Of a stretch of DNA of 64,000 nt, positions 34,103 to 43,067 are shown piece after piece (position 1 is the first letter of the stretch; the number at the start of each line of letters is the position of its first letter). The translations under genes and the position numbers were made by a program. The DNA comes from UBA2588 sp002339805. GTDB taxonomy: Bacteria; Chloroflexota; Dehalococcoidia; Lucifugimonadales; UBA3495. The notes under the pieces are model-generated. The model made no database searches and was not told the DNA's origin. It was given only the letters and a program-made list of their open reading frames with translations. The DNA lies in the NCBI GenBank assembly GCA_045562555.1, contig JBJKVO010000015.1:496001-560000 (forward strand), read 5' to 3'.

Positions 34103-34753
34103 TTAGGATTGCTTTGAGTCTGAACCTAAAATTTCGTCGATCAAGCCATATTCAACAGCCTGGTCGGATGTTAAGTAGTAGTCTCTGTCACTATCTTGAG
34201 CAATTTTTTCATAAGTTTGACCAGTTTGATCGGAAAGTATGGTTCTCAGTTTATCCTGCAATCTTAAAATTTCTTTTGCTGCTATTTCGATGTCAGTGGC
34301 TTGACCTTGAGCGCCACCAAGTGCTTGATGCATGTGGATCGTAGAGCTTGGTAGGGCGTATCGTTTGCCTTTTGCTCCACCGCAAAGAAGTACTGTTGCC
34401 ATGCTTGCTGCCATCCCAAGACATACTGTAGATACCTCTGGTTTTATCATCTGCATAGTATCGTAAATTGCCAATCCAGCACTTATGACTCCACCAGGGC
34501 TGTTAATATACATGCTGATTGGTCTGTCCGGATCTTCTCGTTCTAAATACAAGAGTTGAGCTACTATCAAGTTGGCGACTGGATCGGCAATCGGAGTTCC
34601 GAGGAACACGATTCGTTCTTTGAGAAGCAATGAATAAATATCGAATGCCCGTTCCCCTCGGTTGCTAGTTTCAATAACCATTGGAACAATGTTTTGTTCA
34701 GGTTCCTGGCCTCGGATACTTCTCTCGTAGGATTCGAAAGGGTTAATAAGCAT
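34103..34753 (-). CDS. clpP: ATP-dependent Clp protease proteolytic subunit ClpP
   Basis: Serine protease of 216 residues; catalytic Ser117 in GMAASMA, His142 in STIHMHQALGG and an Asp in the SDRDYYL region. The N-terminal 24 residues precede the conserved PMVIETSNRGERAFDIYSLL start and may be a propeptide or extension. Sits between tig and clpX. Confidence 0.97.
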   Translation of the reverse strand: MLINPFESYERSIRGQEPEQNIVPMVIETSNRGERAFDIYSLLLKERIVFLGTPIADPVANLIVAQLLYLEREDPDRPISMYINSPGGVISAGLAIYDTMQMIKPEVSTVCLGMAASMATVLLCGGAKGKRYALPSSTIHMHQALGGAQGQATDIEIAAKEILRLQDKLRTILSDQTGQTYEKIAQDSDRDYYLTSDQAVEYGLIDEILGSDSKQS

Positions 34754-34788
34754 GGTGTAGCTCCTGTTCTCGATTTATTATTAAATTA

Positions 34789-36132
34789 CTATTTGTCAGT
34801 ATTGGATGTATCGTCTTTACTCGCTTCGCTAGCGTCATCAGTTGGTGACACTTCTGTTAGGTCAACTAGTTTTTCTAGTACTTTACGATTAAACATTGAT
34901 GACCTGATAGAATCTTTTGTGCTCTCTGTGTTGAAAAAAGATTCCATTCTTTCACGAGTTTCGTCTGATTCCTCATAAGATTTTAACATATTATCGATCT
35001 CGGTTTGTACATCTTCTTCAGTTACTTCAATTTCTTGATCATTGGAGAATTGTTTCAATACCAAAAATCTGTTTAGTCTTTCATTAGCTGCTTGTTCTAA
35101 TTCTTCAGTGAATTCTTCAGGTGACTTCCCTATATAAGTAAGGTATGTTTCTAAGTCGACTTGTTGGTTTGATAGTGCTTGTTCTCGTTCCCGTCTGAGT
35201 GAATCTACCTCTCTTTCATAAAGGAGATGAGATGCTTGGATATCAGAGATTTCAACTAATTGATTTAGGCTGTCCTCTTGTACTTTTAACGCGGCTTGAC
35301 CTTCGGCTTCTGTAGCTAATTGTTCCTGTAGATTAATTTTGAAATCATCGAGTGTATCAAATCCTTCGCCGATGCCTTTAGCAAACTCATCATCGATTTC
35401 TGGTAGAGATTTCACTTTAACCGATAAAATCTCTACTTGGAAAATACAGTTTTTCCCTGCATATTCTTTTCGGGCGTAATCTTCAGGGATAGTAATTTCA
35501 AATTCAAGAGATTCAGTCTCTGTATGACCAAGTAAATTGGGAGCAAACCCAGGGAATGGTAACACCGAGTCTTCAATAGGTATGAAATCTATTTCAGAAT
35601 CATCAATGACTAGTTCATTGTCTATGGTCCCTTTGACATTAATATTTAGTAAATCAGAGTATTCAATGGGGCGTTCCACTGGCTCCCAGTTTGCTTGTTC
35701 ATCTCTGATGCGTTCAAGTACTTCTTGTACTTGCTCATCAGTAATGGAAACTGACTCTCGTTCAATATTAATTTCGCTCGTGTCGCCCAATATAACCACT
35801 GGTTCCAATGGTACAGTTGCTTTGTATTGAGTGGGCTCCATACCTAAAAGCTCGATATGAGGCTCAGCAAATGCAGAGATATCATTGTCTTTTAAGGCTT
35901 GGTCTAAGGATTCAGGTATCATGAACTCAATTGCTTCGTTTACTAGTCCAATACGACCCACCATGGACTCCACAATACTTTTAGGGGCTTTACCCGGCCG
36001 AAATCCAGGAACTTTGAGCCTATTTACCATTCGTTTGTATGATCGGTCTAGATAAGGATCTTCATCACTTTCAGTGAGAGTTACTGTAACTATTATTTCA
36101 CCAGTTTGTTCGGTTTCAGTTTGTATTTCCAC
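34789..36132 (-). CDS. tig: Trigger factor
   Basis: Ribosome-associated chaperone with peptidyl-prolyl isomerase activity. The N-terminal ribosome-binding signature GFRPGKAP is present, followed by the FKBP-like middle domain (about 155-235) and a long helical C-terminal domain with an acidic tail. The frame is open to 36186, but GGAG six bases before a GTG at 36132 gives the expected start (VEIQTETEQTGEIIVTV) and a length of 447 residues. Confidence 0.93.
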   Translation of the reverse strand: MEIQTETEQTGEIIVTVTLTESDEDPYLDRSYKRMVNRLKVPGFRPGKAPKSIVESMVGRIGLVNEAIEFMIPESLDQALKDNDISAFAEPHIELLGMEPTQYKATVPLEPVVILGDTSEINIERESVSITDEQVQEVLERIRDEQANWEPVERPIEYSDLLNINVKGTIDNELVIDDSEIDFIPIEDSVLPFPGFAPNLLGHTETESLEFEITIPEDYARKEYAGKNCIFQVEILSVKVKSLPEIDDEFAKGIGEGFDTLDDFKINLQEQLATEAEGQAALKVQEDSLNQLVEISDIQASHLLYEREVDSLRREREQALSNQQVDLETYLTYIGKSPEEFTEELEQAANERLNRFLVLKQFSNDQEIEVTEEDVQTEIDNMLKSYEESDETRERMESFFNTESTKDSIRSSMFNRKVLEKLVDLTEVSPTDDASEASKDDTSNTDK

Positions 36133-36317
36133 AAAAAACTCCGTATATGCGATATAGGTATGAATATCGGTTATCGAGTATAGCATACGTCAGATTTATG
36201 GGGAAGTTGATAAATATTAATGATCATTTGTAGCGTGAATAAAATTGAAAAAGTGTCGAATTTGTTCAAAATTTTATAAAAATCAAAAAAAACGACCAAA
36301 ATTGGGTGTTTTTTAAA

Positions 36318-36345
36318 TTGACCTACGAGTCATTGGATTGATAAT
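36318..36345 (+). promoter_or_regulatory. Candidate promoter upstream of rsmH
   Basis: TTGACC at 36318-36323 and GATAAT at 36340-36345 with a 16-base spacer. Transcripts would start near 36352 and meet the terminator at 36405 before reaching rsmH. Confidence 0.45.
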
Positions 36346-36359
36346 CTAATTGACGTAGG
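36322..36359. repeat. Imperfect inverted repeat upstream of rsmH
   Basis: CCTACG and CGTAGG (36322-36327 and 36354-36359) enclose a second pairing of ATTGGATT with AATCTAAT around a GAT loop; two further pairs join them across a small bulge, giving about 16 pairs including one G-U. It overlaps the promoter-like elements, so it could be an operator or a structured RNA made from an upstream promoter. Confidence 0.5.
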
Positions 36360-36404
36360 GTGTTGTGCGGGGTGGTGTAATTATACTCTCATCATAATGA
36401 ATGG

Positions 36405-36440
36405 CCGGTCTGTAGTTTGCCTGCAGGCCGGTTTTTATTT
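36405..36440 (+). terminator. Intrinsic terminator upstream of rsmH
   Basis: An 11-pair stem CCGGTCTGTAG/CTGCAGGCCGG with two G-U pairs and a five-base loop, followed by TTTTTATTT. It lies 42 bases before the rsmH start, in the same orientation, with no gene between it and the divergent tig start. Confidence 0.75.
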
Positions 36441-36481
36441 TCTGCACACTTATACATTAATGGAAGAGTGCTGATATTGAT

Positions 36482-37414
36482 TTGAACTCCATACATGTAC
36501 CTGTAATGGTCGATGAAGTTGCGCAAGGGTTGCAATTGAAATCTGGAGGAATTTGGATGGATTGCACTGTTGGAGATGGAGGCCATTCCAGTCGGATTTT
36601 GGAAAAAACGGCTCCAGATGGACAATTGATTGGATTGGATAAAGATGAGCAGGGTTTGCGTGTTGCGAGAGGCATATTGAGCCCGTTCGAAGGGAGGTTT
36701 GAACTGGTGCAAGGTTCTTATGCGAGCATGTTAGAAGTGTTGAATAAACAGGATTCTGATAGTACAGGCATGGTAGATGGGATTCTGTTCGATTTAGGCA
36801 TATCTTCAAGGCAAGTTGAAGAAACAGGCTATGGTTTGAGCTTTAATAAATCTGAAAATCTGGACATGCGATTCGACAAATCAGAATATTTAACTGCAAT
36901 GGATGTGGTTAACGAATATGAGTATGAAGAATTGTGCAGAATTTTTAAGGACTATGGGGAAGAGCGTTATTCCAAACGAATAGCAAGAAAGATTATTATG
37001 GAGCGACCTCTTCGGAAAACAGACGAACTGGCGGTTTTAATAGCTGGATGTGTTAGGACGGATGCGAGTGGCAGGCATCCGGCTACTCGGGTTTTCCAGG
37101 CTCTGAGAATAGAAGTAAATCGAGAATTAGAAGATCTGCGTTTAGGTCTTGAGTCTGCTATGACCGCTTTGAAGCCAAATGGAAGGATGGTAGTGATTAG
37201 TTACCACAGTTTGGAAGACCGGATAGTAAAAAATTTCATGAGAGATAAGGCTCAAACATGCAACTGCCCTAAAGCGGTGCCAGTTTGTGTGTGTGACCTA
37301 ATAAAAGAGTTACATATTGTGAACAAAAAAGTGATTAAACCCGATTTGAACGAGGTTAATAATAATAGACGGAGCCGAAGTGCTCGGATGAGAATTGCTG
37401 AAAAGATAGCTTAA
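36482..37414 (+). CDS. rsmH: 16S rRNA (cytosine(1402)-N4)-methyltransferase RsmH
   Basis: A 310-residue SAM-dependent rRNA methyltransferase. HVPVMVDEVAQGL at the N-terminus, motif I in DCTVGDGGHSSRILE, GILFDLGISSRQ, the RHPATRVFQALRIEVN region and VISYHSLEDRIVKNF are RsmH hallmarks. The start is a TTG at 36482; GGAAGAG lies 13 bases upstream, and a stop in frame at 36458 excludes a longer protein. It heads the rsmH-ftsA-ftsZ set. Confidence 0.95.
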   Translation: MNSIHVPVMVDEVAQGLQLKSGGIWMDCTVGDGGHSSRILEKTAPDGQLIGLDKDEQGLRVARGILSPFEGRFELVQGSYASMLEVLNKQDSDSTGMVDGILFDLGISSRQVEETGYGLSFNKSENLDMRFDKSEYLTAMDVVNEYEYEELCRIFKDYGEERYSKRIARKIIMERPLRKTDELAVLIAGCVRTDASGRHPATRVFQALRIEVNRELEDLRLGLESAMTALKPNGRMVVISYHSLEDRIVKNFMRDKAQTCNCPKAVPVCVCDLIKELHIVNKKVIKPDLNEVNNNRRSRSARMRIAEKIA

Positions 37415-37437
37415 ACAATGATGGAGGTGTGGAGATA

Positions 37438-38667
37438 GTGAAAGATAAATTTCATACAGGTATAGATATCGGGTCCGGTTACACGACTGTGATAATTGGT
37501 CGAGTTGGCTCAGAAGGTGAACTCAAAATCGTAGGAGTGGGACGAACGGTCACCAAAGGTATGAACAGAGGATTGGTGGACGATGTAGGTGAACTTAAAG
37601 AGACAGTCAGACTGGCTTTGGAACATGCTGAAGAATATACAGGCAGAGGGAATTTAACTGGAGCTTATGTTGGAGTTACGGGTCAAGGAATATCGTCTAA
37701 AAACGTTATCAATCTTGCTTTGCATAAAGGTCAAACAGAAATAATCAACTCTTCTAGGATTAGAGAATTGGTGGAGTCTTGCTACCCTGAAAATGATCCT
37801 TTGACGGATGTCTTACACGTGATCCCAGTTGGTTTTAATCTGGATGGATATAACAGGACAAGAAATCCTTTAGGGCTTCATGCAAAGACGGTAGAGATTG
37901 AGTCCCACGTTGTGAGCATGAACTCAATTGATTTGCGAAATGCACTTAAGTCAGTCACTTCGAACAAGGTGAGTGTCAATGGAGCAGTATTTCAAGGATT
38001 AGCCGCTGCAGAATCAGTAATTACTGGAGACGAGAGAGAAATCGGATCGGTGCTAATCGACATAGGTGAATCCACCACAGATATAGTCGTGTTTAAGGAG
38101 GGGAGCCCTTGGTACTCGACTGTTGTTCCGGTTGGTGGGAATATGATCACTCGAGATATTTCTGCAGCCCTGGGAGTCCCATTTAGGGCAGGAGAAGAAA
38201 TAAAAATTAAATACGGTCATTGCATGCCATCAATGGTGAATTCTAATGAAGAGATTGTGGTGCCTGGGTTTCAGGGTGATGACAAGAAGACTGTGCTTAA
38301 AAGAGACATAGCAATGCCAATACAATCTCGAATGGTGGAATGGTTGCGATTGGTAACCCAGGCAATATCCGCCTCTGGACTGAGGGCAATACCTAGTGGA
38401 GGTTTAGTTATAACCGGAGGTGGTTCAAAACTAAATGGTTTAACGGAATTAATTAATGATAATTTAGAAATCCCAGTCCGGTTAGCATATCCAACAGGAA
38501 TAAAAGGATTGCCCACTCAATTGCAGAAGCCAGAATATTCGTCAGCTGTTGGATTATTGCTATGGGCTGTAAAACATCAAGGCGAGAAACAGAGTTACCC
38601 ACAAGAAAATATTTGGTCTCAAATCAAGAAAATAGTTGGGAAGAAAGAACGTGCAATGGTCGGTTAA
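37438..38667 (+). CDS. ftsA: Cell division protein FtsA
   Basis: Actin-like protein that anchors FtsZ to the membrane. Phosphate-binding segments TGIDIGSGYTTVIIG and LIDIGESTTDIVVFK, the SHU/1C-domain region LTGAYVGVTGQGISS, and ITGGGSKLNG. The chosen GTG start at 37438 has GGAGGT nine bases upstream; the in-frame GTG at 37429 would overlap that site. The length is 409 residues. No ftsQ, ftsW, ftsI or mur gene lies between rsmH and ftsA. Confidence 0.94.
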   Translation: MKDKFHTGIDIGSGYTTVIIGRVGSEGELKIVGVGRTVTKGMNRGLVDDVGELKETVRLALEHAEEYTGRGNLTGAYVGVTGQGISSKNVINLALHKGQTEIINSSRIRELVESCYPENDPLTDVLHVIPVGFNLDGYNRTRNPLGLHAKTVEIESHVVSMNSIDLRNALKSVTSNKVSVNGAVFQGLAAAESVITGDEREIGSVLIDIGESTTDIVVFKEGSPWYSTVVPVGGNMITRDISAALGVPFRAGEEIKIKYGHCMPSMVNSNEEIVVPGFQGDDKKTVLKRDIAMPIQSRMVEWLRLVTQAISASGLRAIPSGGLVITGGGSKLNGLTELINDNLEIPVRLAYPTGIKGLPTQLQKPEYSSAVGLLLWAVKHQGEKQSYPQENIWSQIKKIVGKKERAMVG

Positions 38668-38748
38668 GATAAAGCTGACAGCACCCAGTTTAAAAATTTA
38701 CTGATAAATAGATAATATAAATTAATTGTTGTGATTATGGGAGGTAAA

Positions 38749-39885
38749 ATGGTAGAAAATAGCGCGGCGTGGGAAGACAATTCAGGAATTCAGGTACCAC
38801 CAACATATAGAGAGACGGCTAAGATCAAGGTGATAGGCATTGGCGGAGGCGGAAGTAATGCCGTGAGTCGTATGTTTAAAGAGAAATTAGATGGTGTAGA
38901 GTATTACGCACTAAACACGGATTCTCAACACTTGTTCAGATGTGACGTTGCACATCGTATATCCCTTGGTTCTATTGCTACCAAAGGATTAGGAGCTGGA
39001 GCTCAGCCAGAAGTGGGGCGACAGGCTGCAGATGAAAGTAGACGTGAAATAGAGGAAGCAGTGGCAGATGCCGATATGGTATTTCTCGCAGTAGGAATGG
39101 GAGGTGGCACTGGAACCGGAGCAGCTCCTGTTGTTGCTGAAATCGCAAAAGATGCTGGAGCTCTGACAGTTGCGGTCGTGAGTAAGCCATTTGCATTCGA
39201 ATCTCAATCACGAAGAAAGAATGCAGAAGAAGGGATTGAAAGATTAAAGGAACATGTAGACACATTAATCACTATTCCAAATGATCGCCTGCTGGAACTG
39301 AACGAACTAAAAGATGAGGATTTTACATGGGAGGAAGCTTTGAAAACGGCTGACTCTGTTCTTCATCAGGGAATTCAAGCAATATCTGAAGTGGTTACTA
39401 TCCCTGGAGAGATTAATGTTGACTTTGCTGATGTTAAGACTATTCTCAGCAATGCTGGACAGGCTTGGTTGGCTATCGGTAAAGGCAAGGGAGAAAACCG
39501 GGCTGCTGATGCAGCAAGACAGGCGACGGAAAGTCCTCTATTGGATATCGAAATGAATGGTGCCCGTAAGATACTGTTTGTCATAACCGGAGGTGCGACA
39601 TTAACATTGCGAGAAGTACAAGATGCAGCAAATGTTATTCAAAGCATGGCGGATCCAGAGGCTAACATAATCTTTGGTACGAGCAGGGATTCTAAATTGG
39701 ATGACGAAGTTAAAATTACTATGGTGGCTGCGTCCTTCCCGATTTTTAATGACAACATTAAGCAACGTGAAGAAGACTTCAAAAAATTGTTAGAAGAGAG
39801 TGTGGCTCCTGTAGCAGATGAATTAGACGTGCCGACCTTCTTGCGTAGGCAAAATACAAGCAGTCGCTGGAGCTTGTTTAAATAA
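38749..39885 (+). CDS. ftsZ: Cell division protein FtsZ
   Basis: Tubulin-like GTPase forming the Z ring. IGIGGGGSNAVSRM, NTDSQHL, the tubulin signature GMGGGTGTGAAP, the T7 loop region VDFADVKTILSNAG and a C-terminal peptide DVPTFLRRQ that would bind FtsA. GGGAGG lies four bases before the ATG at 38749; an ATG at 38737 is also in frame. 378 residues. Confidence 0.97.
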   Translation: MVENSAAWEDNSGIQVPPTYRETAKIKVIGIGGGGSNAVSRMFKEKLDGVEYYALNTDSQHLFRCDVAHRISLGSIATKGLGAGAQPEVGRQAADESRREIEEAVADADMVFLAVGMGGGTGTGAAPVVAEIAKDAGALTVAVVSKPFAFESQSRRKNAEEGIERLKEHVDTLITIPNDRLLELNELKDEDFTWEEALKTADSVLHQGIQAISEVVTIPGEINVDFADVKTILSNAGQAWLAIGKGKGENRAADAARQATESPLLDIEMNGARKILFVITGGATLTLREVQDAANVIQSMADPEANIIFGTSRDSKLDDEVKITMVAASFPIFNDNIKQREEDFKKLLEESVAPVADELDVPTFLRRQNTSSRWSLFK

Positions 39886-39912
39886 TTCAATAGTTTGAAG
39901 GTGAACAACTGA

Positions 39913-39945
39913 TTGAGGCTAGTATCCGACGATTGCTGGCCTCAA
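39913..39945 (+). terminator. Hairpin after ftsZ
   Basis: TTGAGGCTAG and CTGGCCTCAA pair over ten positions (one G-U) with a 13-base loop. It is followed only by ATTTA, so termination would be weak. Confidence 0.35.
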
Positions 39946-40019
39946 ATTTACGGGAATTCTGGTCACCGAGTTGTTTGCGTTTGGCACGGGTGAATATTTT
40001 AAAATGTGAAAGGTGATAT

Positions 40020-40466
40020 ATGGAATGCCCATATTGCCAAAATAGTGAATTGAGAGTCACGGACTCCAGGTCAGTGCATAACGCGATTCGTCGAAGAAGG
40101 GAATGTACCGAATGTGAAAAACGGTTCACCACATACGAAAGAATACAGACAACTAATCTACTAGTAACTAAGCAAGATGGCAGACAGGAAGACTTTAACC
40201 GAAGCAAATTAGTTAGTGGCTTGAGTAAAGCCTGCGCTAAGCGTCCAGTAACTTCCCTCGATATTGAAGATGTCGTCGATCAGGTTGAAAATGAACTTAT
40301 GAAATCCGCCAGCCTGGAAGTGACCACTTACAGACTAGGGGGACTAGTAATGGAAAAGCTAAAAGAAATAGATACAGTAGCTTATATCAGGTGGGCAAGC
40401 GTATACAAGGATTTTCAAAATGTCGAAAGCTTTCAGCAAGTTGTCGCGGAATTGTTGGATTCGTAG
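40020..40466 (+). CDS. nrdR: Transcriptional repressor NrdR
   Basis: ATP/dATP-sensing repressor of ribonucleotide reductase genes. The 148 residues contain a zinc ribbon (Cys3, Cys6, Cys29, Cys32; ECPYC and CTECEKRF) and an ATP-cone (about 47-137, VTKQDGRQEDFNRSKLVSGL). GAAAGGTGAT precedes the ATG. Its likely target, nrdJ, is the next gene. Confidence 0.96.
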   Translation: MECPYCQNSELRVTDSRSVHNAIRRRRECTECEKRFTTYERIQTTNLLVTKQDGRQEDFNRSKLVSGLSKACAKRPVTSLDIEDVVDQVENELMKSASLEVTTYRLGGLVMEKLKEIDTVAYIRWASVYKDFQNVESFQQVVAELLDS

Positions 40467-40529
40467 GAAAGAGCCGAGATTATTGGTCTTCTAATGAAAA
40501 AACATGTCAATTATTACGTAATAAAGTGC

Positions 40530-40559
40530 TTGACATCCGATAAATTAAGTTCTTACAAT
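40530..40559 (+). promoter_or_regulatory. nrdJ promoter
   Basis: TTGACA at 40530-40535 and TACAAT at 40554-40559 with an 18-base spacer. Transcription would start near 40566, leaving a leader of about 90 bases. Confidence 0.6.
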
Positions 40560-40565
40560 AATCAC

Positions 40566-40584
40566 CACTAATTGTAGTATAGTG
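40566..40584 (+). promoter_or_regulatory. Palindromic operator at the nrdJ start site (candidate NrdR box)
   Basis: CACTA-N9-TAGTG, centred just downstream of the predicted transcription start. The left part also fits the known NrdR box pattern (ACACWATATNTWGTGT) at about 12 of 15 positions when read as one box. A second, regularly spaced box is not obvious. Confidence 0.45.
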
Positions 40585-40654
40585 ATGTAATTAATATACC
40601 TCATATAGTAGCATCAAACGGAATTATAACCTAAATTTATTATAAAGGGACGAA

Positions 40655-42985
40655 ATGACAATTATCAGAAAAGATACAAATGACACTCAGGATGAAATAC
40701 GGAAAATTATAAAGAACGCGCTGGTGGGGACATTGATTGACGCGCGTATTAACAGCGATGCACCAGAATTGTATGATAATTCTAAAGTGGTGTTAGAAAG
40801 ACGTTACTTAGGTAAAGATCGGAGCGGTAATGTATTAGAAAACTTTGAAGATATGTTTACAAGGGTGGCAGAGAATTTAGCCGAAGCAGAAACTAATTAC
40901 GATAATTCTAAGAGTGCTAAACAAGATGCCATAGACGAGTTCAGGTCAGTAATGAGGAAATTAGATTTCTTGCCAAACTCTCCGACATTAATGAACGCCG
41001 GCAGAGATTTGCAACAGTTGTCAGCATGTTTCGTTTTGCCTGTTGAAGATTCTCTTGAGACGATATTTGAGCGTGTTAAGCACACGGCAATCATCCACAA
41101 GAGTGGAGGAGGAACAGGGTTCTCTTTTAGTCGTTTAAGACCGGAAGGCGATACCGTCGGATCGACGGGAGGCATCGCTTCAGGTCCGGTGAGTTTTATA
41201 AATGCATTTGATGCTGCTACCGATGTTGTGAAACAAGGAGGAACTAGAAGGGGAGCAAATATGGGAATCTTAGAGGTTACCCATCCCGATGTAATGAAGT
41301 TCATCACGTCTAAAGAAGATGGCACACATTTGAACAACTTTAATATCTCTGTGGCAATCACTGAGGAATTTATGGAAAAAGTTGCAGATAACCAAGAATA
41401 CGATTTGATCAACCCTCATGACGGCTCGTTGGCTGGCACTCTCAATGCAAAAGAAGTATTTGATACCATGACAGAACTAGCTTGGAAGACAGGGGATCCA
41501 GGGATTGTATTCTTGGATAGAATCAATAGAGATAATCCTAATCCTCAATTGGGCAAGATTGAAAGTACTAACCCATGCGGCGAACAACCACTTTTGCCAT
41601 ATGAGTCATGCAATCTTGGTTCGATTAATTTAGCTCATATGGTGCATTTTAACGGAGATATAGTTGAAATAGACTGGGATAGATTAAGCCAGACTGTGAA
41701 ATCTTCCGTTCATCTACTAGATAATGTTATAGACATGAACAATTATCCTATTGAGGCTATCGCCGAAATGAGTCGTACCACGCGTCGAATAGGTGTAGGT
41801 ATAATGGGATTTGCTGATTTACTAGTGCAGTTAGGGATCAAATATGATTCTTATGAGGCTGTGGGACTAGCAGAAAAGATCATGGAGAGAGTTCAAGTAG
41901 AAACTCATAATGCCTCTGAAGAACTAGCTGAGATTCGAGGAGCATTCCCAGCGTGGGAAGGCAGCGTGTATAACCAGGGAGTTAATCGGAGGAAAATGAG
42001 GAATTCTGCTCCTGTGACCATAGCTCCTACAGGTACGATTAGTATCATTGCAGGCACATCTAGTGGGATCGAACCACTCTTTGCATTGTCGTATGTAAGA
42101 AATATTATGGACAACACGAAACTAGTAGAGGCTAATCCATATTTCGAAGCTGTCGCCAAAAGCGAAGGTTTTTATTCACAAGAACTAATGGAAGAGCTTG
42201 CCGAAAAAGGCACCTTACACGATATGGATGTTCCTGACTGGGTCAAAGAGGTATTTCGCACTACCCATGATATTAGCCCCGAATGGCATGTCAGGATGCA
42301 GGCAGCGTTCCAGAGATTTACTGATAACTCTGTGTCAAAGACCATCAATTTGCCGTCTCATGCGACTGTGGCTGACGTCAAGGAAGCTTATACACTAGCA
42401 TACGAGACAGGATGTAAAGGTATAACGGTATATAGAGATGGCAGTAAGTCAGGCCAAACTTTGAATACTGGAGGATCATTATCTGTGGATACTGATGGCA
42501 GTACAGAGCGTACGGCGGCGGATCGCCCTAGGGTTTTGAGTGGAGCTACTCACTTGGTAAGAACAGGGCATGGAAACATGTATGTGACTATAAATTGTGA
42601 TCAAGATGGTAATCCGTTTGAAGTATTTGGGGCGTTAGGTAAGGCTGGAGGAAGTGACTCTGCTCAACTTGAGGCTATTTCACGACTTATTTCATTAGCT
42701 CTTAGATCAGGAATAGGGGCAGATGAAATTGTGGAACAATTGAAAGGGATTTCTGATGATAGTCCCGCATGGGATGAAGGTGAACTAGTCAAATCTACTC
42801 CCGACGCAGTGGCTATCGCATTGAGAAATTATGTAGATGGGGCTAAAGACGAAGAAAATAAAAGCTGGTCTTTGGCAAATATTATTGGGATCGGAGGAAG
42901 GCCTTGTCCTGAGTGTGACGGCACATTAGTTATGGAAGAAGGCTGTGATAAATGTATGTCTTGTGGCTACAGCAAATGTGACTAA
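40655..42985 (+). CDS. nrdJ: Adenosylcobalamin-dependent ribonucleoside-diphosphate reductase (class II)
   Basis: Reduces ribonucleotides to deoxyribonucleotides using a radical from coenzyme B12, so it works with or without oxygen. The 776 residues hold LDFLPNSPTLMNAG, the first redox Cys in QLSACFVLP, the NPCGEQPLLPYESCNLGS active-site loop, TGTISIIAGTSSGIEP and a C-terminal Cys-rich tail (CPEC, CDKCMSCGYSKCD). No R2-type partner is nearby, as expected for class II. NrdR upstream and a PduO adenosyltransferase at 58.5 kb fit its needs. Confidence 0.97.
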   Translation: MTIIRKDTNDTQDEIRKIIKNALVGTLIDARINSDAPELYDNSKVVLERRYLGKDRSGNVLENFEDMFTRVAENLAEAETNYDNSKSAKQDAIDEFRSVMRKLDFLPNSPTLMNAGRDLQQLSACFVLPVEDSLETIFERVKHTAIIHKSGGGTGFSFSRLRPEGDTVGSTGGIASGPVSFINAFDAATDVVKQGGTRRGANMGILEVTHPDVMKFITSKEDGTHLNNFNISVAITEEFMEKVADNQEYDLINPHDGSLAGTLNAKEVFDTMTELAWKTGDPGIVFLDRINRDNPNPQLGKIESTNPCGEQPLLPYESCNLGSINLAHMVHFNGDIVEIDWDRLSQTVKSSVHLLDNVIDMNNYPIEAIAEMSRTTRRIGVGIMGFADLLVQLGIKYDSYEAVGLAEKIMERVQVETHNASEELAEIRGAFPAWEGSVYNQGVNRRKMRNSAPVTIAPTGTISIIAGTSSGIEPLFALSYVRNIMDNTKLVEANPYFEAVAKSEGFYSQELMEELAEKGTLHDMDVPDWVKEVFRTTHDISPEWHVRMQAAFQRFTDNSVSKTINLPSHATVADVKEAYTLAYETGCKGITVYRDGSKSGQTLNTGGSLSVDTDGSTERTAADRPRVLSGATHLVRTGHGNMYVTINCDQDGNPFEVFGALGKAGGSDSAQLEAISRLISLALRSGIGADEIVEQLKGISDDSPAWDEGELVKSTPDAVAIALRNYVDGAKDEENKSWSLANIIGIGGRPCPECDGTLVMEEGCDKCMSCGYSKCD

Positions 42986-42998
42986 GTAAGTTGAAGTG

Positions 42999-43038
42999 CC
43001 CCGTTATAAAAGTAGAGTTTGTGACGGGGTATTTTTTT
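42999..43038 (+). terminator. Rho-independent terminator after nrdJ
   Basis: CCCCGTTATAAA pairs with TTTGTGACGGGG over 12 positions (two G-U), loop AGTAGAG, then TATTTTTTT. It lies 14 bases after the nrdJ stop and ends before the pdxA ribosome-binding site. Confidence 0.88.
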
Positions 43039-43067
43039 GGATTTGTCATGATCGAGTTGGAGAGAAT

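Larger units (their letters stand above)
36133..36481. other. 349-base non-coding region between tig and rsmH
   Basis: Divergent intergenic region with A/T-rich sequence near tig, a promoter-like pair, a long imperfect hairpin, and an intrinsic terminator placed before rsmH. No credible protein gene or tRNA. A short RNA ending at the terminator, or attenuation of the rsmH-ftsA-ftsZ transcript, would explain the layout. Confidence 0.5.

Noticed and set aside
36369..36440. Possible tRNA, suggested by a GCGGGGTGG start
   Set aside because: No acceptor stem, anticodon arm or T-loop can be folded; the stem at 36405-36431 is a terminator.
40466..40655. Cobalamin riboswitch before nrdJ
   Set aside because: The leader is too short and no B12-box-like conserved segment is visible; the palindrome fits an operator better.
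42996..43067. Upstream extension of pdxA
   Set aside because: The extra codons run through the nrdJ terminator; the ATG at 43068 has GGAGAG and begins the conserved sequence.
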